From Candidatus Gastranaerophilales bacterium (GTDB lineage: Bacteria > Cyanobacteriota > Vampirovibrionia > Gastranaerophilales > Gastranaerophilaceae), in the NCBI GenBank assembly GCA_947630535.1, contig CANRHZ010000019.1:1-35050 (forward strand): a stretch of DNA of 35,050 bases. Direction: 5' to 3'. Positions 7,028 to 16,399 of the stretch are shown here, piece after piece. The translations under genes and the position numbers were made by a program. The notes below the pieces were generated by a model, which saw only the letters and a program-made list of their open reading frames with translations, did no database searches and had not been told where the DNA came from. The stretch's first letter is position 1, and each line of letters starts with the position of its first letter.

Positions 7028-7847
7028 GAAAAAAAATAAGACAGAAAATGAAAATGAAGCCATAAACCAAGTTGCGCCAAAAAGTAGCGGCAATATAATT
7101 AAGGCTGCAAAAAAAGTCAACCCTCTAAAACAAAAGGCTATTGAAAAAAAAGATAAAAAAGAGACCTTTAGTGACAATAAAAAAACAGAACCTAAACAAA
7201 TAAAAAGTGAGCTTGAAATTAAACTTGAGGAGTATGAAAAAATAGATGTATCCGTTTTAGAATACAAAGAAAGATACGAAAGAAGAAGGGGGGAAAGAAG
7301 AAGGGGATTCAGAAGAATTGATGAGAGAACCCTTGTTTCCCGTGCTCAGGAAGAAGCAAGAAATATAAGAGAAGTTGCGCTTCAGGAAGGGTATAAAAAC
7401 GGGCTGAATGAAGCAAGGGGCGAAATAGAGATGCTGAAAAATTCTCTTGTCGGTTTTGTCAATTCTAAAAATGAAGTTTATGATGAACTCACCCCGCACA
7501 TTCTTGAAATTGCCCTTGAAATCGCTAAAAAAATAATTAAAAAAGAAGTTGAGTTGTCAAATGATGTATTAAAATCTGTCATAAAGGAAGTTTTTAGCGA
7601 ACTTAATGCTCAGGAAGAAAAAATTACAATTAAGGTAAACCCTGAAGATGTTGAGTTTGCAAAAGTTTCCTTACCCGAAATTCTTGAGGATGCTCAAATT
7701 GAGGCGAAAATAAGTGTTGTGGGGGATGAAACAATTGAAAAAGGCAGCTGCACCGTAATTGCAAGCAACGGTGTGGTGGATGCCAACTTTTCTACCCAGC
7801 TTTCCATTATTCAAAATGCTTTTGGCATATATAACGGGGGGCAATAA
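7017..7847 (+). CDS. fliH: Flagellar assembly protein FliH
   Basis: FliH is the stator-like regulator of the FliI export ATPase and docks it to the export gate. The N-terminal 90 residues are Lys/Glu-rich. A coiled coil (EARNIREVALQEGYKNGLNE) follows, and then the conserved FliH/HrpE domain with HILEIALEIAKKIIKKEV and EKGSCTVIASNGVVDA. I chose the ATG at 7017 (MIIKKKNK), which overlaps the upstream stop by 11 bp; the frame is open further upstream to 6978, but that would overlap the previous gene much more. No fliI follows, so the ATPase gene must be elsewhere if present. Confidence 0.88.
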   Translation: MIIKKKNKTENENEAINQVAPKSSGNIIKAAKKVNPLKQKAIEKKDKKETFSDNKKTEPKQIKSELEIKLEEYEKIDVSVLEYKERYERRRGERRRGFRRIDERTLVSRAQEEARNIREVALQEGYKNGLNEARGEIEMLKNSLVGFVNSKNEVYDELTPHILEIALEIAKKIIKKEVELSNDVLKSVIKEVFSELNAQEEKITIKVNPEDVEFAKVSLPEILEDAQIEAKISVVGDETIEKGSCTVIASNGVVDANFSTQLSIIQNAFGIYNGGQ

Positions 7848-7850
7848 CTT

Positions 7851-9941
7851 ATGGCACAGGCAAAAACAAATGTTGCAAACAATCCCGTGAGTGAAATCGC
7901 TCTTGCGTTCTTTGTAATTTCTCTTATATTAATACTTTTAATCGAAGTTCCAAACTGGGTTATAAATTTTTCAATCTCGCTTAATATAACCCTTGGAATT
8001 GTCCTTATGATGTTTTCATTATATGTGCAAAAACCTCTTGAACTTGCGTCTTTTCCTTCCATTATTCTTATCGGTACAATGTTTCGGCTTGTTTTATCCA
8101 TTGCATCAACCAGACTTATTCTTGCAAAAGGTGAAGCGGGGGAAGTAATCCATGCGTTCGGGGAATTTGTTACCGGCGGAAATATGGTTGTCGGCGGTGT
8201 TATCTTTTTGATTATTACGGTTGTACAATTTATGGTAATTACAAAAGGTGCCGAACGTATAGCCGAAGTTTCTGCCAGATTTGCACTTGATGCTATGCCG
8301 GGTAAACAAATGACAATTGATGCCGATTTTAATCAGGGGTTAATTTCTCCCGAAGAAGCGGTAAAAAGAAGGGAGGACCTCCAAAGAGAATCTTCGCTTT
8401 ACGGTTCAATGGACGGTGCCATGAAGTTTGTAAAGGGAGATACAATTGCAGGTATTTTAATCGCAATGATTAATATTATCGGGGGTTTAATTATCGGGAT
8501 TGTGCAAAACCATATGCCACCAATGGATGCGGTTTCAAAATATACCGTTTTAACAATCGGTGACGGTCTTTCATCTCAATTGCCATCCCTATTGATGTCC
8601 ATATCTTCAGGTATAGTGATGACCCGATCAACAGGTGCAAGCACATCTTTGGGCAAGGACGTTTCGTTTCAAATTTTATCTAAACCGCAAGCGCTTTTTC
8701 TTGCTTGTACATTTTTGATGTTTATTGCCCTGACAAGCGGTGTGACGGGGTTACCCTGGTGGCCTTTTGTACTGTTTTCCGCAATATTAATATTTGGCGG
8801 CATATCCGTTCTTGTAAATCAGGATGTACAGGCGCAATTAGGACAACTTGAATCCGTAAGAAAAAATATGCAAGACCTTGTTAACCCGAATAAAATGTAC
8901 GAACGCTTAGGGGTGGACGTTTTGAGTTTGCAAGTCGGTTCGGGACTTTTAATTATAGCAGACCCCGATCAGGACGGACAGTTGCTCGCAAAGATTGCCG
9001 CCCTTAGGCAAAGGGTAACGGACGAACTTGGGTATATTATTCCTAATATAAGAATTATGGACTCATCCGCTATAAAAGATAACGAATACCTGATTTCAAT
9101 AAGAGGCAACACCGTTGCAACGGGTGTTGTTTATCCTTCTAAATTTATGGTCATTGCCGACCAGTGGGAAGCATTGGGCAAAAAAGTTCCCGATAATGTT
9201 ATAGTATCGGTTGATCCTACCTATCAATCACAAGCATATTGGATTGATCCTCAGTATATAGACAGAAATACAAAGGTAGTTGCGGTTGATGCGGTTGACG
9301 TTATTGTTACTCACCTTCAGGATTGTGTGAGAAAGTATGTAGATGAAGTCATGACAAAAACCGATGTGTTAAAACTTATGGAACTTGTAAAATCTCAAGA
9401 CCCGACACTGGTTAATGACCTTGTGCCAACTATCATTTCAACTTCGGATTTAAGGAAGATTTTTGTTAATTTAATCAGGGAAAAAGTTTCCATCAAAGAT
9501 ATTATCTTTATTTTTGAAAGACTTTGCGATTATGCAAGATTTTCAAAGGAACCCGATATTTTATCCGAAAGATTGAGGGCGGCTCTCGGGCGCCAGATAT
9601 GCCTTCAAAACTGTAATAAAGATAAAGTCTTATACGCACTTACGCTTTCCGGAGAATGGGAAAAAACTCTGGATGATTCTTGCCAGAGAACCGAACTTGG
9701 TACAATGTTTTTATTGAACCCCATGCAGGTTCAGGAATTAATTGAAACAACCGCAAATACGCTTATGAAAGCGCATCAGGCAGTGGGTGTTCAGCCTGTT
9801 ATATTGTGTTCGCCAAGAATAAGGCTTCCTTTATATCAAATGCTTGAAAGACATATACCCACAATTGTTGTTATATCTTATTCGGAACTTATAACCGATA
9901 TAAGAGTTGAAGCAATTGATACCATAGGTGAGGGGTATTAA
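7851..9941 (+). CDS. flhA: Flagellar type III export gate protein FlhA
   Basis: FlhA is the large membrane component of the flagellar export gate. It uses the proton motive force and binds chaperone-substrate complexes. The 696 residues are full length. About eight membrane helices fill residues 15-330, and a large cytoplasmic domain follows. The FHIPEP-family signature ARFALDAMPGKQMTIDADFN lies in the loop between helices 4 and 5. It starts 3 bp after fliH and ends the operon, overlapping the convergent gene at 9938-10999 by four bases. I see no terminator at this junction. Confidence 0.97.
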   Translation: MAQAKTNVANNPVSEIALAFFVISLILILLIEVPNWVINFSISLNITLGIVLMMFSLYVQKPLELASFPSIILIGTMFRLVLSIASTRLILAKGEAGEVIHAFGEFVTGGNMVVGGVIFLIITVVQFMVITKGAERIAEVSARFALDAMPGKQMTIDADFNQGLISPEEAVKRREDLQRESSLYGSMDGAMKFVKGDTIAGILIAMINIIGGLIIGIVQNHMPPMDAVSKYTVLTIGDGLSSQLPSLLMSISSGIVMTRSTGASTSLGKDVSFQILSKPQALFLACTFLMFIALTSGVTGLPWWPFVLFSAILIFGGISVLVNQDVQAQLGQLESVRKNMQDLVNPNKMYERLGVDVLSLQVGSGLLIIADPDQDGQLLAKIAALRQRVTDELGYIIPNIRIMDSSAIKDNEYLISIRGNTVATGVVYPSKFMVIADQWEALGKKVPDNVIVSVDPTYQSQAYWIDPQYIDRNTKVVAVDAVDVIVTHLQDCVRKYVDEVMTKTDVLKLMELVKSQDPTLVNDLVPTIISTSDLRKIFVNLIREKVSIKDIIFIFERLCDYARFSKEPDILSERLRAALGRQICLQNCNKDKVLYALTLSGEWEKTLDDSCQRTELGTMFLLNPMQVQELIETTANTLMKAHQAVGVQPVILCSPRIRLPLYQMLERHIPTIVVISYSELITDIRVEAIDTIGEGY

Positions 9942-10999
9942 AATCGCGTATTAGCAACATTTCTATTTACCACGGGATGATTTTCAATAACCACTCTGGT
10001 CTGACCGTTAGCATCTCTGAATCCATTTTGCATAAAGGGATAATGAAGCTCTACACCGCAAATACTTTCCGGCAGGCCTTTATTATCGACTTTTCCATAG
10101 CTTTGATCAAATGTATCGAGATTTCCGGTGTAATCTTCCACGTATGTTTCATAACCGTAGTATGGCCCCCTTGATATAAGTTTATCCGCATGGATGCTTG
10201 TCAAACAAAAAGGCATGGGGTATTTTGGTACGTATCCTTTTGCATATACTTCAAGTTGAGGAACAATTTTTGCTTCTCCGTTTTTATTTTTGGCAGCAAA
10301 CCTTACCTCAAGATAACTGTCATCTTTTCTGGTTTTGCCGTATTCAATTCTTGTCATATAAGGAGGACAAGCATCTTTACTCCATGTTATGCCGGGTTTT
10401 GAGTGGTTATATACATAAGTTTCGGCTTTAACCTCATTTGTTGTTGCATCATATTCGGTCATTTTATATGAATAAGAGTAGTCCATTGTCATAGAATCTC
10501 TATGTCTTTTTCTTGGTATATAGCATTCGTTGCCGTTATCTAAGACCTTTTCTAAAAACTCGTTGCCATTTTCATCTTTTACAATTTTTCCGTTTTTAGT
10601 ATCTTCAATAAACCACTGGTCCTCAAGTTCAAATTTTATGATAGTATTCGTTTTTTTATCATAGATTTGTGACGTATCGCCCGTCATAAACATATTTTCT
10701 ACTTTTTTATTTGCTTCAAGAAGTTTTGATATTGCTTCATTTCTTAATTCAAGGTAATTTTTTCCAAGTTCCGAGTTATCAATTTCAGGAAACATTTTTC
10801 CTATTTTGTTCGAAGCGTTGCACTTACAATACCTTAATCCGGGTATTTGTGCACGTTGAGCTTCCGCAGTTTCTTTAGAGTACACACCTTCAAAACTTAT
10901 TTGATGATTATTTTGATTATTCTGTTGCTTTTCTTTTGGCGAAGCAACTTCGGTATAATTGTATTTGGGACTTACATTTGACGCTGATAAAATGTTCAT
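9938..10999 (-). CDS. Uncharacterised 353-residue protein
   Basis: I do not recognise a family. The N-terminus (MNILSASNVSPKYNY) has no signal peptide and is followed by a Gln/Asn-rich linker and the short motif HQISFEG. The rest is mixed alpha/beta with many aromatic and charged residues (DQWFIEDTKNGK, DSMTMDYSYSYKM, RGPYYGYETYVEDY) and an isolated CKCN near residue 60. No membrane segment is visible. It is probably monocistronic, with its own promoter at 11023-11051 and an AAAGGTGA ribosome-binding site. It is convergent with flhA. Confidence 0.75.
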   Translation of the reverse strand: MNILSASNVSPKYNYTEVASPKEKQQNNQNNHQISFEGVYSKETAEAQRAQIPGLRYCKCNASNKIGKMFPEIDNSELGKNYLELRNEAISKLLEANKKVENMFMTGDTSQIYDKKTNTIIKFELEDQWFIEDTKNGKIVKDENGNEFLEKVLDNGNECYIPRKRHRDSMTMDYSYSYKMTEYDATTNEVKAETYVYNHSKPGITWSKDACPPYMTRIEYGKTRKDDSYLEVRFAAKNKNGEAKIVPQLEVYAKGYVPKYPMPFCLTSIHADKLISRGPYYGYETYVEDYTGNLDTFDQSYGKVDNKGLPESICGVELHYPFMQNGFRDANGQTRVVIENHPVVNRNVANTRF

Positions 11000-11022
11000 A
11001 AAAATTCACCTTTAATTTAAAG

Positions 11023-11051
11023 CTTATAAGTTATAAAAGTATTTTTAACAA
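11023..11051 (-). promoter_or_regulatory. Sigma-70-type promoter of the 353-residue protein gene
   Basis: On the minus strand a TTGTTA -35 (11051-11046) is followed after exactly 17 bp by a TATAAG -10 (11028-11023), about 25 bases upstream of the ATG at 10999. Confidence 0.5.
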
Positions 11052-11067
11052 AAAAAATTGACAGACC

Positions 11068-11712
11068 TTATATGTTTTTTAAGAAACTTTTCCTGTGTTC
11101 TTTTGTTGTTCCATACTGTTTTATTGCGCAAATATGCTCTTTTGTCAGATATCCTTTATTTTTTTTAAAGTTATAGTTTGGATACTTTTTATCCAGTTCA
11201 TACATGTAATTATCTCTTTCAACTTTTGCAAGAATGCTTGAAGCCGCAATGGATGCGGATAATAAATCTCCTTTTATAATTGTTTTTTGCGGATAGTTAA
11301 AGTTTTTTATAAGTCTGTTTCCATCCACCAATACAAGCACGTTTTTGTTGTCCAATTTTTCTATAACATCCTCTGTTGCCTCTTTCATACATAAAAGTGA
11401 AGCGTTTAGTATGTTTATTTTTTCAATAACTTCAACCGATGCAAATTTAATTGAAAAGTAAGAATTTTCTTTAATTACGGGATAGAGTTTGTTTCTTGTT
11501 TTTTCGCTCAACTTTTTTGAATCGGTTAACTCAGGCATAAGTCGAGATAAATTTTTTGCTTTGAAACAGACGGCAGATGCGTAAACCCTTCCTGCCGCAG
11601 GTCCTCTCCCCGCTTCATCTGTTCCTATTATATAGTCATATTTTCCAGATAAAAGCGTTCTTGAATTTAATCTTTCAAACTCATCAAAATCAAAAATCGT
11701 TCGGCTCATCAA
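11068..11712 (-). CDS. rnhB: Ribonuclease HII
   Basis: The enzyme cuts RNA in RNA-DNA hybrids and at single ribonucleotides embedded in DNA. Active-site residues are visible: Asp32 and Glu33 in GTDEAGRGP, Asp130 in VLVLVDGN, and the downstream Asp in SSILAKVERDNY. The C-terminal KNKGYLTKEH motif is also typical. The 214 residues are full length. The start could be either of two adjacent Met codons. The gene overlaps rbgA by 23 bp and follows rplS-rbgA, the order known from Bacillus subtilis. Confidence 0.96.
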   Translation of the reverse strand: MMSRTIFDFDEFERLNSRTLLSGKYDYIIGTDEAGRGPAAGRVYASAVCFKAKNLSRLMPELTDSKKLSEKTRNKLYPVIKENSYFSIKFASVEVIEKINILNASLLCMKEATEDVIEKLDNKNVLVLVDGNRLIKNFNYPQKTIIKGDLLSASIAASSILAKVERDNYMYELDKKYPNYNFKKNKGYLTKEHICAIKQYGTTKEHRKSFLKNI

Positions 11713-12532
11713 GGGTTACTTTTCCTATTTTTCCGCTTCTGAAATTTGTTAAAATAAACTGTGAAGTTCTTGTAATATCAGGTTTTGAGTTTTTTATTAT
11801 CCAGTTTCTTTTAAGAGCAATATCTTCAATTGTCAGTTTATCCGTTTTATAATAGTTTTTCGTAATTTCGGGGTAGTATTCATCAAGAATTTTTAAAAGC
11901 TCCCCTGCAACGTATTCGTTATCGTAGGCATTCTCTGAAATCGAATTTATCATAGCAAGTTTTGTTGCTTTTAATTGGTTTTTTTGAACCATGGGTATAA
12001 TGCCCGGTGTATCGAGCAATTCTACTTTATCATGGACTCTTACCCACTGTTGAGTTCTTGTTACGCCTGCCTTTGCTCCCGTTTTTGCTTTTGAGCTTCC
12101 TGTCAGTTTATTTATTATGCTTGATTTTCCCACATTTGGCATACCGATAACCATTGTCCTTATAGGACGAATAAGAAGCCCTCTTTGTTTTAATTTTTCA
12201 AAGATTGGTTTTGATACCTCCAAAATTTTATTTATTATTATTTTTGTATCCTTTTGGTTCCTTGAAGTTGTAATAAGACAGGGGCAGCCATACTTTTTTT
12301 CAATTTTTTGCGCCCAAATTTTTGTTTTGTTCTCATCTGCCATATCCGATTTATTTAATAGGACTATTTTTAATTTGTTCTTTGTTAAAGTTTCTATATC
12401 CTCGTATGCGCTTGAATAAGGTATTCTTGCATCTATAATTTCAAGAATGACATCAATTTGGCTTAACTTTTCTTTTAGTTGTTTTTCTGCCTTTGCAATA
12501 TGCCCGGGGTACCAGTGAATATGATTATTCAT
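11690..12532 (-). CDS. rbgA: Ribosome biogenesis GTPase RbgA (YlqF)
   Basis: RbgA is a circularly permuted GTPase needed for late assembly of the 50S ribosomal subunit. The motif order shows the permutation: G4 LNKSD (residues 59-63) comes before G1 GMPNVGKSS (130-138), G2 GVTRT (156-160) and G3 DTPG (174-177). The N-terminal HWYPGHIAKAEKQL is family-typical. The C-terminal domain from about residue 190 fits the RNA-binding part. A GAGGT ribosome-binding site precedes the ATG. It lies between rplS and rnhB, which fits its role with the large subunit. Confidence 0.96.
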   Translation of the reverse strand: MNNHIHWYPGHIAKAEKQLKEKLSQIDVILEIIDARIPYSSAYEDIETLTKNKLKIVLLNKSDMADENKTKIWAQKIEKKYGCPCLITTSRNQKDTKIIINKILEVSKPIFEKLKQRGLLIRPIRTMVIGMPNVGKSSIINKLTGSSKAKTGAKAGVTRTQQWVRVHDKVELLDTPGIIPMVQKNQLKATKLAMINSISENAYDNEYVAGELLKILDEYYPEITKNYYKTDKLTIEDIALKRNWIIKNSKPDITRTSQFILTNFRSGKIGKVTLDEPNDF

Positions 12533-12558
12533 TTTTTACCTCTGTTTTGAGTAAAAAT

Positions 12559-12585
12559 GCGCCGAATACTATTTGTAATCGGCGC
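12559..12585 (-). terminator. Hairpin between rplS and rbgA, terminator-like on both strands
   Basis: The stem GCGCCGA / TCGGCGC encloses a 13-base loop. On the minus strand it is followed by ATTTTTAC; on the plus strand by CGTTTTTTAATT. It lies after the rplS stop and just before rbgA, so it may terminate part of the rplS transcripts and lower rbgA-rnhB expression relative to L19. Confidence 0.6.
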
Positions 12586-12621
12586 CGTTTTTTAATTAAA
12601 AAGTGTTTTAAAAAAATATTT

Positions 12622-12975
12622 CTATCTTTTTTCCATTTTTTCTCTAATACGTGTAGCCTTACCGGAGCGTTCTCTCAAATAATAGAGTTTTGAACGTCTT
12701 ACATCCCCTCTCCTTAAAACTTGGATTTTTTCAATTCTGGGTGAGTAAATTGCAAATACACGTTCAACACCTATTCCTTGAAAAACTTTTCTAACGGTTA
12801 CGGTTTTGTTAATTCCTGAGCCGTGTTTTTTAATAACCGTTCCTTCAAAAGCCTGAATACGTTCTTTGTTGCCTTCAATAATTCTGACAAACACTTTAAC
12901 TGTGTCGCCGGGGTTCATTTCGGGCATTTCTTTTTGTGTATATTCTTTTTCTAACTCGTCAATAACAGGATTCAT
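12622..12975 (-). CDS. rplS: 50S ribosomal protein L19
   Basis: L19 lies at the 30S-50S interface. The 117 residues match the family from [12 protein letters not shown] through [31 protein letters not shown], the [13 protein letters not shown] segment and the basic end [20 protein letters not shown]. The ATG follows an AAGAAGG ribosome-binding site six bases upstream. It is the first gene of the minus-strand group rplS-rbgA-rnhB. trmD, often just upstream, is absent here; the divergent region 12976-13145 follows instead. Confidence 0.98.
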   Translation of the reverse strand: MNPVIDELEKEYTQKEMPEMNPGDTVKVFVRIIEGNKERIQAFEGTVIKKHGSGINKTVTVRKVFQGIGVERVFAIYSPRIEKIQVLRRGDVRRSKLYYLRERSGKATRIREKMEKR

Positions 12976-13080
12976 TTTATACCTTCTTTACTAGTCTTAT
13001 TATCAGTAATAACAATGCTAACTTAAAAAAAATTTATATTCAAGTCTTTTTTTATTTGTCTTAACAATCCGCTTCATAAT

Positions 13081-13109
13081 TTGCATAAGAGCTTTTTTGT
13101 TGTTAGAAT
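13081..13109 (+). promoter_or_regulatory. Sigma-70-type promoter of the 13146-16399 genes
   Basis: TTGCAT (13081-13086) and TAGAAT (13104-13109) are separated by 17 bp. They lie about 37 bases upstream of the small ORF at 13146, in the region divergent from rplS. Confidence 0.5.
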
Positions 13110-13145
13110 ATTATAGATAAAAAATATAAAATCTAGGAAATATTT

Positions 13146-13253
13146 ATGGAATTTTTCAGGAAAAACAGACGTATTATAGTTGCCGTTATTGCCGCAGTTG
13201 TTTGCTTCTGGCTGTTGGGAGCAACTCTTTTAATACCTATTCTTGCAAATTAA
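13146..13253 (+). CDS. Small single-pass membrane protein, 35 residues
   Basis: This short gene encodes a basic N-terminus (MEFFRKNRR) followed by one long hydrophobic helix (IIVAVIAAVVCFWLLGATLL) and a short IPILAN tail. Support comes from an AGGAAA ribosome-binding site about eight bases before the ATG, a promoter further upstream, and its position six bases before the M23 gene. It could be an anchor or regulator of the envelope proteins encoded downstream. The N-terminus resembles membrane-anchor starts of SurA-N/PpiD-type proteins, but there is no further domain. Confidence 0.65.
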   Translation: MEFFRKNRRIIVAVIAAVVCFWLLGATLLIPILAN

Positions 13254-13259
13254 ATCTAT

Positions 13260-14399
13260 ATGAAAAAAGATAAAAAAATATTTTTAATAACCATACTTAT
13301 ATGCTTTATGGTAAATATCTGCATCCCATGTGTGTATGCAGACAACAATAATGCTCAGCAAATCGAAAAGAAAAGAACCGAAGCAAAAAATAAAATAAAA
13401 AATTTAAAGCTTCTTGAAAGAATTGAAACAGGAAAACTATACGACAATCAAAAAAAACTTGAAAAAGCGGAAAATAATTTAAACAACAACAAAGTTCAAT
13501 ATGAAAACGCAAAAAACGAACTTGAAAGGCTTCAATCAGAGCTTCAAGTTCAACTTAGAGAGTATGATGCTTATCAGCAAAACACGAGCAAAAGAATTGT
13601 GCAAATTTATAAGTCAAAAAGGTTGGGATATATACAATTTCTTTTATCCGCAGGAGATATAAACGACTTTTTGGATAGGATTTATTATGAGAACATAATA
13701 ATGGGCATAGATAAAAAGAATATGGAAAATGCCAAGGCAAGAGCCTTAACTATCAGAAGATTAAAACAAGAGATGGAACGGAAAAAATCCTATTTGGCTT
13801 CCGCCATCGAATCAATCGGAAGGCAACAGGAAAATATTCAAAGTGCCATAAATAAAAACGAAAGAATGATAAACAGGCTTAAAACTGACCGTGCCGCATG
13901 GGAAAAATCCGAAAGAGAACTTGCAAAGCAATCCGAACAGTTGAGTAAATTCATTACAAAAACCGTAAAAAATGAAAGCACAAAGGTTACAACCGCAACG
14001 GGAGGTTTCTTAAGACCTGTTTCAGGGCCCGTAACTTCGCCTTTCGGTTCGAGAATGCACCCTATATTTAAGCGGGTCATTAACCATACGGGAGTTGACC
14101 TTGGCATGCCAATGGGTTCAAAAATCAAGGCGGCAAATTCGGGCAAAGTAATTTATGTGGGCTGGTATGGCGGATATGGTAAGGTTGTTATTATAGACCA
14201 CGGTAAGATTAACGGTATTCCCGTTACAAGTTTGTATGCTCACATGTCAAGTTATTGTGTATCAAACGGCTCGTCGGTTTATAAGGGGCAAATTATAGGT
14301 AATGTAGGAACAACGGGTTATTCAACCGGCCCCCATCTTCATTTCGAAGTCAGGGAAAACGGAAAGCCTGTTAATCCCGCAAAATATGCTCCTATATAA
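13260..14399 (+). CDS. EnvC/NlpD-like M23 peptidase with coiled coil
   Basis: This is a secreted peptidoglycan hydrolase or amidase activator. A signal peptide (about residues 1-27, ending near CVYADN) leads into a coiled-coil region at about 30-110 and 150-235. The LytM/M23 domain fills residues 248-379. The zinc and catalytic residues look intact: His276 and Asp280 in HTGVD, His328 in YAHMS, and His359/His361 in GPHLHFE. True EnvC-type activators often lose these, so this copy may be an active endopeptidase. It follows the small membrane protein and precedes the LptD-like gene, forming an envelope-biogenesis group. Confidence 0.92.
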   Translation: MKKDKKIFLITILICFMVNICIPCVYADNNNAQQIEKKRTEAKNKIKNLKLLERIETGKLYDNQKKLEKAENNLNNNKVQYENAKNELERLQSELQVQLREYDAYQQNTSKRIVQIYKSKRLGYIQFLLSAGDINDFLDRIYYENIIMGIDKKNMENAKARALTIRRLKQEMERKKSYLASAIESIGRQQENIQSAINKNERMINRLKTDRAAWEKSERELAKQSEQLSKFITKTVKNESTKVTTATGGFLRPVSGPVTSPFGSRMHPIFKRVINHTGVDLGMPMGSKIKAANSGKVIYVGWYGGYGKVVIIDHGKINGIPVTSLYAHMSSYCVSNGSSVYKGQIIGNVGTTGYSTGPHLHFEVRENGKPVNPAKYAPI

Positions 14400-14449
14400 A
14401 ACGAATTTACAATTTGCACTTAAAGATGTTAAAATATTGTCGAGAAGAA

Positions 14450-16399
14450 ATGAAAATCAACATAAATAAAATTTTATATTATTTAACATTCGGTGTATTT
14501 ATCACCTCTCTTGTTCCGCATGCCTTTGCAGCTGAAGTTATAAGGTCTGAAGAAATAATGCAAAAAGGGACTATTGAAGAAAACAGTCCCATGAATAGTT
14601 TCCATAACATAAACGGACTCGGGCAGGATTATTATAAAAGACAGATTAATGCGGACAAACCCGAAATACATATTAAAAGCATAGGCGAAATAAGAGAAGA
14701 AAAAAAACTGGAAAAACAAAATAAAGCCATTCAAAAAGAAGAAAAAACGGCCGACCTTCAAATTTTTTGTAACGAGATGGAATACTTTGAGGACAGGGGC
14801 GAGCTTGAAGCAAGAGGAGATGTTCAAATAACTTCTCCTTCGGGAGTTAAGATTACTTCGGATAATGCCTTATACAATAAGGCGGATAATACCTTGAAGC
14901 TTACGGGCGATATTGAGATGGTAAACGGAAACACAACCGTATCCGGAGAGTATATGTTTGTAGACTTAAATGAAGAAAATGCTCTTATGGATGATCCCAT
15001 AACAAGGATAGATAACCTTGTAATTAACGCAAAAGAAGGTTTTGCATATTCTGATAGAATAGAAAATCTTAACGGAAATGTTGCTCTTGATAAACAGGTT
15101 GAAATGGAATTGTATTCGCAAGGCTTTACAAGGTTTGGCAGAGCAATTAACGACACAAGGCTTGTTGACTTTGAATTAAAAAAACAAAGGTCAAAACCTT
15201 ATAAATTTAAAACTAAAGAAATTGTCATTCGTCCTCAAATAAACCATGATTCTCTTGTTATGAAAGATGTGGACATTTATTACGGCAAAAGAAAAATATT
15301 GAATGTTCCATCCGTTGAAATATTTTCAGACAAGGAAATGAGCTATTCCGAGGTAAATTTCCCGCTTGAATTCGGTTCAATAAAAGGCATGGGGACGTAT
15401 CTCGGTATGGGATATACCTTTAAACTTCCAAAAACTTACACTTTAAGATTAACTCCCGCAATTACATACGGAGAAGATGAAGTCGGGGTTGGACTTATGG
15501 GAAAATTAAAATCCAAAAGAATGGATTTAGAAGCAGGTTGGGCAACTTCTACCAACGACTTAATAGTTGACGGGTATTACAACTTATCTGATAAGTTAAG
15601 ACTGGACATTGGCAGACACGTATATAAAAACGAGTGGTTTCTTGGCGGCACAAGGGCAGGATACATAGGGCAACTTGTTTATGATGATTCGTACTATGTA
15701 AAAGAGCTTGCCGATTCAATTTTCAGACACAGAATTTCAGGCGGTTACGTTGCCGACTATAAAAGAGAACATCAGGAAGATGACATAAAAGACGGATACA
15801 GATACCGTTATCAGGCAGAGCTTTTAAAACCGATAAAATCTTTTGGCAATGAGGAACAGGATTTATTTATCGACTTTTTTGCATTTGCACAGACAATGGC
15901 AACTTTATATACGGAAACCGGTGATACAACCGCACTTATCAGAGTCGGCCCAAGAATTGCATCAAGAGTTAAAAGATGGAATTCTATAATCGAAGCTTCT
16001 TTAAGCGGTGTCCATGGACAGAGCCCTTATCTTTTTGATGAGTACAGATACGGGCGCCAAACCATATCGTTTGATGAAAGCGTTATTTTAAACAGGTTTA
16101 TATCACTTGGATACAAGGGAACAATTACCCCTCAAAAAGATAACAGAAAGGGCGATTTACTAACCGAAAACAGGGTTTATGCGGTAGTCGGGCCTGAAGA
16201 TTTTAAAGTTGCATTTTCTTATGATATGTACAGACAAAACATGCACTTTGACTTTTTGATACTTTTGGGTACGGACAATTTGGATATGCAGTATGAAAAA
16301 ATGACCATATTAAATCCGGAACGACTTGGAAATAAACAACAAAAACCGTCCGATTTGGATTTATACAAAGTTAAAGTACCCGATATGGAAGATTTATAG
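14450..16399 (+). CDS. LptD/OstA-like outer-membrane LPS-assembly protein
   Basis: The 649-residue product starts with a signal peptide (MKININKILYYLTFGVFITS, cleavage after HAFA). An OstA/LptA-like beta region follows (NEMEYFEDRGELEARGDVQI, ITSDNALYNKADNTLKLTGD). The rest is rich in alternating polar/aromatic strands as in a beta-barrel. LptD delivers lipopolysaccharide to the outer leaflet, so this supports a diderm envelope. It is shorter than E. coli LptD and lacks its disulphide cysteines, so a related OstA-family role is possible. I prefer the ATG at 14450 over an in-frame TTG at 14414 because the signal peptide starts there. The end overlaps the convergent gene by six bases. Confidence 0.78.
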   Translation: MKININKILYYLTFGVFITSLVPHAFAAEVIRSEEIMQKGTIEENSPMNSFHNINGLGQDYYKRQINADKPEIHIKSIGEIREEKKLEKQNKAIQKEEKTADLQIFCNEMEYFEDRGELEARGDVQITSPSGVKITSDNALYNKADNTLKLTGDIEMVNGNTTVSGEYMFVDLNEENALMDDPITRIDNLVINAKEGFAYSDRIENLNGNVALDKQVEMELYSQGFTRFGRAINDTRLVDFELKKQRSKPYKFKTKEIVIRPQINHDSLVMKDVDIYYGKRKILNVPSVEIFSDKEMSYSEVNFPLEFGSIKGMGTYLGMGYTFKLPKTYTLRLTPAITYGEDEVGVGLMGKLKSKRMDLEAGWATSTNDLIVDGYYNLSDKLRLDIGRHVYKNEWFLGGTRAGYIGQLVYDDSYYVKELADSIFRHRISGGYVADYKREHQEDDIKDGYRYRYQAELLKPIKSFGNEEQDLFIDFFAFAQTMATLYTETGDTTALIRVGPRIASRVKRWNSIIEASLSGVHGQSPYLFDEYRYGRQTISFDESVILNRFISLGYKGTITPQKDNRKGDLLTENRVYAVVGPEDFKVAFSYDMYRQNMHFDFLILLGTDNLDMQYEKMTILNPERLGNKQQKPSDLDLYKVKVPDMEDL

